Origin: Cryomorphaceae bacterium
GTDB taxonomy: Bacteria; Bacteroidota; Bacteroidia; Flavobacteriales; Schleiferiaceae
Reading direction: 5' to 3'
Assembly: GCA_022565745.1 (NCBI GenBank)
Contig: JAIUMB010000116.1
Span: 1 to 7,101, forward strand
Length of the DNA stretch: 7,101 nt
In this document: piece by piece, positions 1-6,716 of the stretch
Layout: each line of letters opens with the position of its first letter
Position numbering within the stretch: position 1 is the first letter of the stretch
Notes under the pieces: model-generated
Told to the model about the DNA's origin: nothing
The model's database searches: none
The model's input: the letters and a program-made list of their open reading frames with translations, nothing else
Translations under genes and position numbers: made by a program

Positions 1-857
1 GAACTACCACCATAGTACGTTCCCCAAATTCTATCAGGGTCAATGACTAAAGTGCTGTTTACGTCATATTCATCAATGTGAAAAGTTACAACATTTTCCT
101 CGAGGATGAAATTTGAATTTATGATGTCATTATTTTGATAGCTCACAGGTTTTTTTTCAGTAAAATGACCCAAACTGTTTTTGTGAATTAACGCTCCAAA
201 TTCATTGATGTACAAGGTGTCATGATTTGTAAACTTTAAACGAATCATATTTGGATCTCCACCCGGATGTATAACAAAGTCATACTTTATTCCTCCCTCA
301 TCATTGGGGTAAATTACCCAGTCTATGTTTGGGTAAACATTTTTATATGTTACTCTCCCATAATGATGTACGTTTAATGCATTATGGGTGTAATGGTTTT
401 CATAATCAATGCTTTTTTCAGATTTAATAATTTTCGCCTCAGGATTACAACCCAGCAGCTCCATATCCATCCTGTGTGTTTCACACTCAATTTTTTTCGA
501 AAGTGAAAAAATATCCTCCTTATTTTCATTAAATATATCATCGTTTAAACTTAGTGCAGCTTCATAACCCTCAGGGTAGTGAATTCGGTAAAATTGAAAA
601 GCTATGCCTCCCTGTCTAAGTAAATAAATATTCGTATTCTTACTTTGGTAAATGAATGATACAAAGTCGGCATTTTCACCATTTGATTGAATGATTTGCC
701 CTTTATTTTCTACAAACTTTTTATCATTTCCTTTTTCGTTAACTATCTCATTTTGTTTCGATTGTGAGGAATCTAAAATACCATTATTCACTTTTCCATC
801 AACGACGGAAATAATCGAAAAAACAAAACAGAGGCAGATAAAAACTCTCTCAGTCAT
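1..857 (-). CDS. DUF7948/SBBP-type secreted protein, 5' part only (runs off left edge)
   Basis: The frame is open from an ATG at 857 to the window edge: 285 codons plus two bases, with no stop. An in-frame TGA lies five codons upstream of the ATG, so this start is well supported. Residues 4-20 are hydrophobic and look like a signal peptide. The motif FVENKGQ (48-54), then YKNVYPNIDWVIY (171-183), YDFVIHPGG (192-200) and LVIDPDRIWGTYYGGS (270-285) are the pattern of the DUF7948 domain. In Bacteroidota this domain usually precedes SBBP beta-propeller repeats, and often a type IX secretion sorting domain, in long secreted proteins. The closing TYYGGS looks like the first SBBP-type repeat. The function is unknown; an exported or surface protein is the family expectation. 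The gene follows the FISUMP gene after 66 nt with no clear promoter, so it may belong to the same transcript. The C-terminal part lies outside the window. Confidence 0.88.
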   Translation of the reverse strand, partial: MTERVFICLCFVFSIISVVDGKVNNGILDSSQSKQNEIVNEKGNDKKFVENKGQIIQSNGENADFVSFIYQSKNTNIYLLRQGGIAFQFYRIHYPEGYEAALSLNDDIFNENKEDIFSLSKKIECETHRMDMELLGCNPEAKIIKSEKSIDYENHYTHNALNVHHYGRVTYKNVYPNIDWVIYPNDEGGIKYDFVIHPGGDPNMIRLKFTNHDTLYINEFGALIHKNSLGHFTEKKPVSYQNNDIINSNFILEENVVTFHIDEYDVNSTLVIDPDRIWGTYYGGS

Positions 858-923
858 ATATTCATTGGTTCAAGGTTGTTCAATGTTTAAAAATTGTCAT
901 ATTGTTTGCAATTTCGAAGCTCA

Positions 924-1970
924 TTATAAACGTTCTTTTATACACCTTACAGAGCTTCCATCACTTCTGAAAATAGCTTCATGCTTCAAAAAATTTTGAT
1001 TAATATTGAAATCCATCGCTTTGTCACCTTCTACATCGCTTGTCCAATAATAACCTTGCACACCTGTACTGTATATTTCTCCATTGCCGTAGTGTCGGTG
1101 ACCAGCTAAAGGGAGTTTTAAAGTAGATGCATACGCTCCTGTAGCATTTTGACTACTCCATGACTTTGCTTCCTCTTTAAACTCATTTAATGTTGGCAGA
1201 CGATAACCACAAGGGCATGGATTATTTCCTATGCCAACGCCTTTCCATAAATCATCGTTTTGCCATGTAAGCCAATCATAAGGACTTTCAATAGTTACAA
1301 TAAAATTACTGTGTTCTGGCCTCTCAATATTGCTCAATGTGTTTGTTGTTGATGAATTTCGACACTGGTGTCCATCAGCAAAGCGTCCCCATTGATATAA
1401 ATCTCCAAAAGCGTCTTTATCACTTAGGCTCTCTGCTGGTCGCAAAGCGCCCAAATTCCTGTCCATCCATACTCTTCCTGTGATGGGGTTAAGAACATCT
1501 ACAACTTGAGTTATCTCGCCATTACAAGCATTGAAATTAGGTGGGTATAAATGCTCATATACGTTTAATTTGATTTTGCAGTTTTGTCTGCCTATAATAA
1601 ATTCAAAAACAGCCTCTCCAAATGACAATGGGACACCAACCAATTCATATGTAAGAACACCATTTCCTTTTTCGAACACACCTCCGGATATTTTAGCTAA
1701 AATGCCCTCTACCGTTTTTGATTCTATAATTTGGTCTCCATACTCTTCTCCGTTACCGTCTTTATATGGGATGATTAGACTTACATCTTGAATTTCCTCT
1801 CCTTTTATTAGATTCCCCAAAAGAAATACGCTATCACAGCTGATTAATTCTATCGTTCCAGAATTCACCAAATCAAATTGACCATCAAGGATGTCAACAT
1901 CTTTTCTGCAATGCATAAACATCAAAGATAGAAATACAAGTGTGCAAAATATTTGAATCCTATTATTCAT
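924..1970 (-). CDS. FISUMP-domain lipoprotein
   Basis: The protein has 348 residues when started at the ATG at 1970. The frame also opens at a TTG at 1991, but that overlaps the upstream gene and would put seven residues before the signal peptide. Residues 1-21 are a short hydrophobic leader ending LMFMHC, so Cys21 is a probable but non-classical lipobox cysteine. Residues about 30-140 form a beta-rich N-terminal region with the GEAVFEFIIGRQNC-like pattern often seen ahead of this domain. Residues about 152-348 are a FISUMP domain (TIGR02145 type): GRVWMDRNLGA (165-175), YQWGR (192-196), CPCGYRLPT (252-260), YYWTS (307-311) and a final SSVRCIK (339-345). Such proteins are abundant in Fibrobacter and Bacteroidota and are anchored at the envelope; their biochemical role is unknown. 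The ATG lies 4 nt after the stop of the PEGA gene, so the two are very probably translated from one mRNA. Confidence 0.92.
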   Translation of the reverse strand: MNNRIQIFCTLVFLSLMFMHCRKDVDILDGQFDLVNSGTIELISCDSVFLLGNLIKGEEIQDVSLIIPYKDGNGEEYGDQIIESKTVEGILAKISGGVFEKGNGVLTYELVGVPLSFGEAVFEFIIGRQNCKIKLNVYEHLYPPNFNACNGEITQVVDVLNPITGRVWMDRNLGALRPAESLSDKDAFGDLYQWGRFADGHQCRNSSTTNTLSNIERPEHSNFIVTIESPYDWLTWQNDDLWKGVGIGNNPCPCGYRLPTLNEFKEEAKSWSSQNATGAYASTLKLPLAGHRHYGNGEIYSTGVQGYYWTSDVEGDKAMDFNINQNFLKHEAIFRSDGSSVRCIKERL

Positions 1971-1974
1971 ATTT

Positions 1975-3573
1975 TCAAAAAATATAACCAAGCATAAACA
2001 TACTGCCCAAATTATTGGGGAAATAATTTGACATCATATAGCCAATTGAAAGTCTTTTGAAAGCACATCTTATCCCAGCTTTAGGAACAAAGCCACTAAA
2101 ACTTTTATCAGGGAACAATACCAAAGAATTTTCAGGAATATCACTATCACTAAAATTAGCGTACTGCCTGAATTGATAAGAGTAATGACTTACACCTAAC
2201 GTAAACGAAAAAACACCCATCCTGTAAAGAATTCCTCCACCAATATCATGAGATTGAATATTTGTGTTTGGTGATAATTGACCGTATATTCCTTCATCGT
2301 ATGTTCTATCCGACATTATCATTTCATCCTGAAATACGAAATCGGCGTTAGCAAAATTCATACTGCTACTATATTCCACATATGTGCCCCACCTTTTAAA
2401 CGTATACGAGTAATTGACACCAAAATTACTGTTTGAAAAGGAAAAAGCATTGTCGGTTGTATGTGGCAATACAGTGACATGAAGCGTTGAGAAGGGGCTT
2501 AAATCTTTGGAGACAAAAAGCTTGCGAAAACTAACGGGCTCGTTGAGCGTCAACTTGATTTCATTGTTTGTTTCTCTTTTCACCAAAATATTTTTGGTTG
2601 CTGTCTTATAGCCAGGCGCAGAAACCTCAATTTTATATTTCCCAATAGGCACATCATTCAGTTGACTACTACCATTCCATTTTTTATATACCTTACCATT
2701 TTCATCCCTCATCACAATACTTGCTTGATTAGGCTGAATAGTAAACGTAACTTGTTCAGTGATGGGGTCAAGCAAAACATCAAATGAATTAATTTGACGA
2801 TTCAGCTTAATATCACTCTCGTCTTTTACTTCTATGTCAATGCGTTTTGTGTGATGTTTTTCACTTTTAAATACAACCTCATAATTACCAGGTATTGCCG
2901 TTAGTGTCAAATTTCCTTTTTCATTAGTTTCGCCAATGGCGCTATCACCAATCAGCACTGTTATGCCCGAAACATTTGTATTCAACAACAGAGGAACAGG
3001 CTCCAGCTTTTTCAAATAAAACGAGTAGTCAACTTGATTTTTTGAAATAACCAGTTTCTGAGTAATCGTCTTATACCCCTTTCTTTCCAAGCGAACATCT
3101 ACAATACCCAAAGGCACACTTACAGTTTGGTTGATGTCCGTAGGTATATTGTCAATAAACAATTTAGCATCTTTTGGTTCGACAAGAAAAATCACCGAAA
3201 CTTGATCCTGTCCCTTTCGTTCTTCCACCTGATAATAAAACACCTCCTTCGCACTTGGATTGACAAGCGCAATGCGTTGTTCAATAAACCCACTCGCTGC
3301 CACAAAGAGTATTTGACGCTGCGGACTTACCAGTATCTCATAACGATTGGCTCGCGTGTTATATCTCTGTTGGTTTATCCCGGCTATAGAAGACCGAAAA
3401 TCCAAGTTTTCCAAATCAGAATACACCAAAATCATAGCGTTGTTTGGGTAGTCGCTGCTGGCTTGTACTACGGAAGTACCATCCGGAGCACGTTCGGTAA
3501 TGTGAAATTCGCGGAGCTGGGCGGTGAGATTATGCGTGAATAAAAGTAAGATAAGGAATAGTAAGTGCTTCAT
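1975..3573 (-). CDS. PEGA-repeat protein with C-terminal outer-membrane barrel
   Basis: The protein has 532 residues. A clear Sec signal peptide (1-18, hydrophobic LLFLILLLF, likely cut after LTA) fixes the ATG at 3573. Residues about 20-125 are an N-terminal beta-rich domain that I do not recognise. PEGA-like modules follow at about 127-188 (LGIVDVRLERKGYKTITQKL), about 197-257 (a diverged copy with IPGNYEVVF) and about 275-343 (VPIGKYKIEVSAPGYKTATKN). PEGA domains are extracytoplasmic beta modules of surface proteins. Residues about 350-532 alternate aromatic and polar strands, contain Gly/Tyr-rich stretches such as GGGILYRMGVFSFTLGVSHYSYQF, and end in LGYIF with a terminal Phe. I infer an eight-strand-sized outer-membrane barrel, with the PEGA part in the periplasm or at the surface. 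It heads the envelope cluster, and the FISUMP gene begins 4 nt after its TGA. A role in anchoring or displaying the next two products is plausible but unproven. Confidence 0.92.
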   Translation of the reverse strand: MKHLLFLILLLFTHNLTAQLREFHITERAPDGTSVVQASSDYPNNAMILVYSDLENLDFRSSIAGINQQRYNTRANRYEILVSPQRQILFVAASGFIEQRIALVNPSAKEVFYYQVEERKGQDQVSVIFLVEPKDAKLFIDNIPTDINQTVSVPLGIVDVRLERKGYKTITQKLVISKNQVDYSFYLKKLEPVPLLLNTNVSGITVLIGDSAIGETNEKGNLTLTAIPGNYEVVFKSEKHHTKRIDIEVKDESDIKLNRQINSFDVLLDPITEQVTFTIQPNQASIVMRDENGKVYKKWNGSSQLNDVPIGKYKIEVSAPGYKTATKNILVKRETNNEIKLTLNEPVSFRKLFVSKDLSPFSTLHVTVLPHTTDNAFSFSNSNFGVNYSYTFKRWGTYVEYSSSMNFANADFVFQDEMIMSDRTYDEGIYGQLSPNTNIQSHDIGGGILYRMGVFSFTLGVSHYSYQFRQYANFSDSDIPENSLVLFPDKSFSGFVPKAGIRCAFKRLSIGYMMSNYFPNNLGSMFMLGYIF

Positions 3574-3577
3574 GAAG

Positions 3578-3585
3578 CAAAGATA
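3578..3585 (-). promoter_or_regulatory. Candidate -7 box (TATCTTTG) for the PEGA-FISUMP operon
   Basis: On the minus strand TATCTTTG matches the Bacteroidota -7 consensus TAnnTTTG exactly and ends only 4 nt before the ATG of the PEGA gene. No TTTG is present at the expected -33 distance. If the box is used, transcription would start at or next to the start codon, giving a nearly leaderless mRNA. Confidence 0.4.
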
Positions 3586-3721
3586 GGGATGGTTTATTTT
3601 GGATGGTTGATGGCTGGTTGTTTAAATTTTAGTCTATCCATTTTTTGCCACATCAAAATCTTTTGCTTCAGCAAAGGTTTTATAATCAGACGGATTGAAT
3701 TTACACGTATAGATATAGCTA

Positions 3722-3750
3722 TTGTGTTGGTTGATTTAGTTGTGTTGGTT
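3722..3750. repeat. Direct repeat TTGTGTTGGTT x2
   Basis: TTGTGTTGGTT occurs at 3722-3732 and again at 3740-3750, an 18-bp period with a 7-bp gap. The copies are identical. They lie in the spacer about 150-175 bp upstream of the PEGA gene. Their role is unknown: either a protein-binding site or drifted low-complexity DNA. Confidence 0.6.
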
Positions 3751-3761
3751 TTGGAATTGGG

Positions 3762-3792
3762 GCTTCGTTTGCTCTTCGAATTCAACGAAAGC
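3762..3792 (-). other. Imperfect hairpin just after the nuclease stop codon
   Basis: Plus-strand GCTTCGTT (3762-3769) pairs with AACGAAAGC (3784-3792), giving 8 bp with one bulged A and a 14-nt loop that contains the palindrome TTCGAA. It begins 7 nt after the nuclease stop. No T-run follows on the minus strand, so it is not a standard intrinsic terminator. It may stabilise the 3' end of the mRNA or be the remnant of a folded recombination site. Confidence 0.4.
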
Positions 3793-3799
3793 TTAGCTG

Positions 3800-5605
3800 T
3801 TAATTGCTGTTGTTAATCTTCCATAATTTTGAATTCTTTTTGATGGGATTAGAAAATTCAATGCCAATCTCACCTTGAGAAACATTCTCAACAAAATCGT
3901 CGTCTACTTTTATACTTATTATTTTATTTTTCTCAAACTTTCCGTTTTTTTCAATAACAATATCTTCTCCTACAGATAAATTCACAGAATCAATATTTAC
4001 AATACAAACTTGATTGTTTTTAAAGAATTCATTCGGCTCATCTATTAGCACTAAAGAATTAGGTCTAAATTCCACTAAACCATATTGAATAAATCTTTTT
4101 TGTGCTTCTTTTTTAGAAATTATTCCATTCTGGATATCATAATATAAATTGTATAGTTGCCAGGTGGATAATAAACCTCGTTCATCATTTAAGGCATCAT
4201 TCAGCTGCTCTTTTGTGAAAGGAGGATTTTTACGTGTTAGAGGCGGTAGATATCTTTGATGATTAACTAAATACAATGCATAAACATCAAAAGCGTTTCT
4301 TTCTTTACAACGTCTGTGTTTAATTTTGGAAATCTGACTACATTCAGAGTCAGTTGAAGTGCCTCCGATTCCTTTAACTTCAATAATTAGTAATCCTTCT
4401 TCAATAGTAACTTGAATATCTTCTTCTTTTATTCTTGAGTCAGGGTTTTCACCATCCATATCAACAATATTATTAAAACCAAGCCATTTTAAGTATTTAA
4501 TAACCGAATATACGAGTGTATCTCCTGTTTCTGAAAGAATATCGTGTAGAAATGCAAAGTTAGTCTTGTTCTTAATTATTCTTTTCTCAACACCTTTAAT
4601 CTTAGCATCATAATCTTTTATGATTTGTTCTTTTTCATCTAACAATTCTTGTTCATTGGGCAATCTATATTCTTTATCCTCTTTCCATGAATTTTGTGTA
4701 GAATATGGAAATAATTCTGGTGAAATTGAAGGTGCAACTGATTTTAAAAATTCTAAAACAAACTTATTCTTGTCTTTGAATTGAGGAAAAACAAACAAAT
4801 GAAAATTGTCAGAGTGGTTATAGTATGAGACAATATCATCATTCTGATTTCGAATTAATGGAATATACTTTTTGTCATTAATTTGTTGTTCATTTTCCCA
4901 TACGGTTGGGTGGCTAAATGTTTGGTTATAAATTGCTCCTTGTATATGCCTTTCTATGAGATTTTGCAGGTCAGAACACATACGCTCAGCTTTCATTTCA
5001 TTTCCGAACATCGAAGATTCAGTAGGTATGCGATTCTCAAAGAAAGAATAAATCCCATATTTTTCAATACTTTTTGCCCTTGGATTTGAGCTGGATATTT
5101 CAATAGGTTCATATTCTGAAACATAATCGCTAGTTGCAAAAACAATTAATAAACATCGTCTATTATTTATTTTACGTAAATGCTTATTCAACAAAAAAGC
5201 TGAAAAGGGTCTAGGGTCAAATAATGTTTCTGGATATCTACTTAATAAAGCTAAATAACTTGAACCTGATATGTTTTGTTTGACATGGTCATCATATTGA
5301 TATTCTATTGTCTCAGGATTATCCAGATCAAGAATAAAAACATCATACTCATGTAAATTTGGGGGAAAATCAAAGTTTAATAACAGTTGATGCTTTTGGT
5401 AGTCTTTAAAATTAGGAACTTTAACCTTTTTGCCAATAGAGCCCTCATAAATATTGTAACCTTCTGATTTTAATGCATCATTCACTTTTCCTAAATCAAA
5501 AGCGCATATTTTGGGCCTGTCTATTTTATTAATTTCAGACTCAACTTTTTCCTCTTTTAGTTTTAGAGGTTTTGATTCTTGTTTCTTCTTGTCAAATATT
5601 CTCAT
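3800..5605 (-). CDS. PD-(D/E)xK-type nuclease-domain protein, possible defence effector
   Basis: The protein has 601 residues, an ATG start, and no signal peptide or membrane segment, so it is probably cytoplasmic. Residues 1-30 are charged. Residues about 31-230 look like an alpha/beta domain, with strands KICAFDLG (32-39), YDVFILDLDN (87-96) and CLLIVFATSD (151-160), and a conserved-looking LLLNFDFPPNLHEYD (74-88). Residues about 316-345 are a charged helix, probably coiled coil. Residues about 350-510 look like a restriction-endonuclease-like fold: ILSETGDTLVYSVIKYLKWLGF, then Asp396 in EEDIQV and Glu409-Val-Lys411 in LLIIEVKG, which are the expected acidic and ExK catalytic residues. After these come GGTSTDSECSQISKIKHRR and DERGLLSTW. 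Residues about 530-600 (VGEDIVIEKNGKF, KIISIKVD, GEIGIEF, KLW) resemble an EF-Tu domain-II-like barrel. I infer DNA or RNA cleavage triggered by the N-terminal domain. It may be paired with the upstream membrane-protein gene, 180 bp away. Confidence 0.85.
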   Translation of the reverse strand: MRIFDKKKQESKPLKLKEEKVESEINKIDRPKICAFDLGKVNDALKSEGYNIYEGSIGKKVKVPNFKDYQKHQLLLNFDFPPNLHEYDVFILDLDNPETIEYQYDDHVKQNISGSSYLALLSRYPETLFDPRPFSAFLLNKHLRKINNRRCLLIVFATSDYVSEYEPIEISSSNPRAKSIEKYGIYSFFENRIPTESSMFGNEMKAERMCSDLQNLIERHIQGAIYNQTFSHPTVWENEQQINDKKYIPLIRNQNDDIVSYYNHSDNFHLFVFPQFKDKNKFVLEFLKSVAPSISPELFPYSTQNSWKEDKEYRLPNEQELLDEKEQIIKDYDAKIKGVEKRIIKNKTNFAFLHDILSETGDTLVYSVIKYLKWLGFNNIVDMDGENPDSRIKEEDIQVTIEEGLLIIEVKGIGGTSTDSECSQISKIKHRRCKERNAFDVYALYLVNHQRYLPPLTRKNPPFTKEQLNDALNDERGLLSTWQLYNLYYDIQNGIISKKEAQKRFIQYGLVEFRPNSLVLIDEPNEFFKNNQVCIVNIDSVNLSVGEDIVIEKNGKFEKNKIISIKVDDDFVENVSQGEIGIEFSNPIKKNSKLWKINNSN

Positions 5606-5616
5606 ATATTTCTTAA

Positions 5617-5653
5617 TATCAATTAGGTTTATCGTTCTTTATCAATTCTAATT
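5617..5653. repeat. TATCAATT direct repeats ahead of the nuclease gene
   Basis: TATCAATT occurs at 5617-5624 and 5640-5647, 23 bp apart. AATTAG (5621-5626) and CTAATT (5648-5653) also form an inverted pair. The group lies 12-48 bp upstream of the nuclease ATG, where an operator would act or where the 5' leader could fold. The DNA is very AT-rich, so chance is a real possibility. Confidence 0.35.
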
Positions 5654-5663
5654 AACGTTTTGT

Positions 5664-5678
5664 GCACATGACATGTGC
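5664..5678. repeat. Perfect 15-bp palindrome GCACATG-A-CATGTGC
   Basis: Seven-base arms GCACATG (5664-5670) and CATGTGC (5672-5678) are exact reverse complements around a single central A. The palindrome lies 59-73 bp upstream of the nuclease ATG. It is either a dimeric-regulator operator or the tip of a hairpin in the intergenic element. Confidence 0.6.
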
Positions 5679-5709
5679 CGTTTTCGAAGAACTTTCTTAT
5701 TGCTTGCAA

Positions 5710-5717
5710 CAAACTTA
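5710..5717 (-). promoter_or_regulatory. Weak candidate -7 box (TAAGTTTG) for the nuclease gene
   Basis: TAAGTTTG on the minus strand fits TAnnTTTG, about 105 bp upstream of the nuclease ATG. No TTTG lies 17-23 bp further upstream. If it is used, the palindrome and the TATCAATT repeats would lie within the transcribed leader. Confidence 0.22.
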
Positions 5718-5772
5718 CTTAAAAGCACTAAGCTTGAATTTACCACTTTACCCGCCATAAGTTAAATACGCT

Positions 5773-5786
5773 GCTGGGCACAGTTA
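5773..5786 (+). repeat. Left arm of the inverted repeat flanking the membrane-protein gene
   Basis: The plus strand reads GCTGGGCACAGTTA and includes the stop codon of the membrane-protein gene. The reverse complement of the right arm (6717-6730) is GTTGGGCACAATTA: 12 of 14 bases agree, and both differences still allow G-T pairing. The arms are about 930 bp apart and closely bracket the coding region. Confidence 0.65.
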
Positions 5787-6704
5787 TTTTCTTTCTAGAA
5801 TTTCTAAGTCCACGTTTACACTACTTGACAAAACGTTCACAGAATAGACATTTTCTTTTTCAGATTTGAAATAAAATTTATCACCTTTCAGAACTTCTAT
5901 TTTAAGTGAGTCAAATGTACCACTTGAACTAGTTGATAAACCTTTAATTCCTTTGAACTCAATAGTAGCCTTGTCACCGTATGCGTTTTTTGCTGTTATT
6001 AGTACCTCTCCATCAAATATTGAAGTTGGAAAAAGAAACGGGATTTCAACTTTTAGAGGAAATAGTGGTTTTTCAATTTGGTCTTCAGTAATTAGCTTTA
6101 CAAGACTTTGGATTTTCAATTCCGCCAATTGAACGTCCTTTATTAAACTATCATTTTGATTTTCCAAAAATTTATTTCTCTCAAATAATTCAAGTTTTTC
6201 AGTGTCAAATTTAGCTTTGCCAATGTATACGCCAAGTATAAATGCTCCACCGAGAATTGTGAGTAAGCTGGGAATAAATATTGCCCAATTTATTTTGTTC
6301 CATAAACTTTTACTCTTTCGTAATGCATTATTTTCCTGTGTAAGTTCATCTATTCTGTTATTGTCTTGAACGGTTACAATTTTTTCAATGATTTTCGGTT
6401 CATGGTTACTTTTTGGTTGTGCTTTGGGTTCAATTGCTTTTTCTTCTATTCTGGTGTCTAAAAAATTAATTAGCTTTTGTTGCCCCGAAGTCCATGATTC
6501 TCGATATGATTGGTCGCCCATGCCACTCACATAGTAGGACGGCTTGAACTTGATTGCATCAATTTCAGAAGCATATGTTGGCTTCATTGGAAAAAGTTTT
6601 TCAACGTACATTTTAGTTTTTCTAATAATGTTGTCTAGTTCTTTATCGTCTTTATAGCGCAAGTTTTCAGTTCTTACTTTCAGTTCTTTCAGTTTTTCGG
6701 TCAA
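5784..6704 (-). CDS. Single-pass membrane protein with coiled coils, function unknown
   Basis: The protein has 306 residues if started at the TTG at 6704, which gives MTEKLKELK and has an A-rich upstream stretch (AAAAGACAAACA). The frame stays open upstream, with an in-frame ATG at 6773 (MEGGKGFGGF...) and a TTG at 6791. I prefer 6704 because the extra residues come from a G-run leader, and the 6791 codon lies inside the promoter. Residues 1-89 are a soluble helical domain with RTENLRYKDDKELDNIIRKT and a Ser-Trp motif, ESWTSGQQKLINFLDTRIEE (69-88). Residues about 111-131 are helical. One membrane segment spans about 139-162 (AIFIPSLLTILGGAFILGVYIG). Residues 166-203 are coiled coil, and about 214-306 are a beta-rich C-terminal domain. 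I do not recognise the family. Short Trp-containing N-terminal modules of this kind occur in Bacteroidota proteins, some linked to defence, so a membrane effector or sensor is possible. It may act with the next gene. Confidence 0.8.
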   Translation of the reverse strand: MTEKLKELKVRTENLRYKDDKELDNIIRKTKMYVEKLFPMKPTYASEIDAIKFKPSYYVSGMGDQSYRESWTSGQQKLINFLDTRIEEKAIEPKAQPKSNHEPKIIEKIVTVQDNNRIDELTQENNALRKSKSLWNKINWAIFIPSLLTILGGAFILGVYIGKAKFDTEKLELFERNKFLENQNDSLIKDVQLAELKIQSLVKLITEDQIEKPLFPLKVEIPFLFPTSIFDGEVLITAKNAYGDKATIEFKGIKGLSTSSSGTFDSLKIEVLKGDKFYFKSEKENVYSVNVLSSSVNVDLEILERK

Positions 6705-6716
6705 TGTTTGTCTTTT

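Larger units (their letters stand above)
3574..3799. other. 226-bp spacer between the nuclease and PEGA genes
   Basis: I find no convincing gene here. A 63-codon minus frame (TTG start) and an 83-codon plus frame cross it, but both have low-complexity composition and no recognisable features. The spacer holds an imperfect hairpin next to the nuclease stop, a pair of 11-bp direct repeats, GGATGGTT twice (3587-3594 and 3601-3608), and the -7-like box before the PEGA gene. No intact hairpin followed by a T-run is seen, so termination after the nuclease gene is uncertain. Confidence 0.6.
5656..5779 (-). other. attC-like spacer downstream of the membrane-protein gene
   Basis: On the minus strand this 124-bp stretch starts with GCCCAGC, one base from the integron R'' consensus RYYYAAC, overlapping the DNA at the gene's stop. 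It ends at the G of AACGTTAATT, close to the R' form GTTRRRY with one mismatch. Its length falls in the known attC range, and it contains a perfect palindrome. The matching R' sequence, GTTGGGC, sits just upstream of the membrane-protein gene, as expected for an inserted cassette. The inner L''/L' pairing is poor and no integron integrase is visible. It could equally be one of the short dispersed intergenic repeats of Bacteroidota. Confidence 0.3.

Noticed and set aside
691..999. Plus-strand frame of 102 codons
   Set aside because: It lies opposite the signal-peptide end of the DUF7948 gene and the 3' end of the FISUMP gene, both of which have clear domain motifs. Its own product shows no recognisable features.
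1531..1791. Plus-strand frame of 86 codons
   Set aside because: Entirely antisense to the FISUMP gene, whose protein shows consistent domain motifs.
3127..3543. Plus-strand frame of 138 codons
   Set aside because: Antisense to the first part of the PEGA gene, which has a signal peptide and a PEGA module in the coding frame.
3594..3785. 63-codon minus-strand frame between the nuclease and PEGA genes
   Set aside because: TTG start, low-complexity Ser/Thr/Asn/Lys composition that follows the base composition and short repeats, no start context and no family signature.
3762..3792. Intrinsic terminator for the nuclease gene
   Set aside because: The stem is short with a bulge and a 14-nt loop, and no T-run follows on the transcribed strand.
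3565..3816. 83-codon plus-strand frame with a hydrophobic stretch
   Set aside because: GTG start inside the opposing PEGA gene. The hydrophobic stretch arises from the GT-rich direct repeats, and no plus-strand promoter supports it.
4883..5089. Plus-strand frame of 68 codons
   Set aside because: Antisense to the nuclease-domain gene; no independent evidence of coding.
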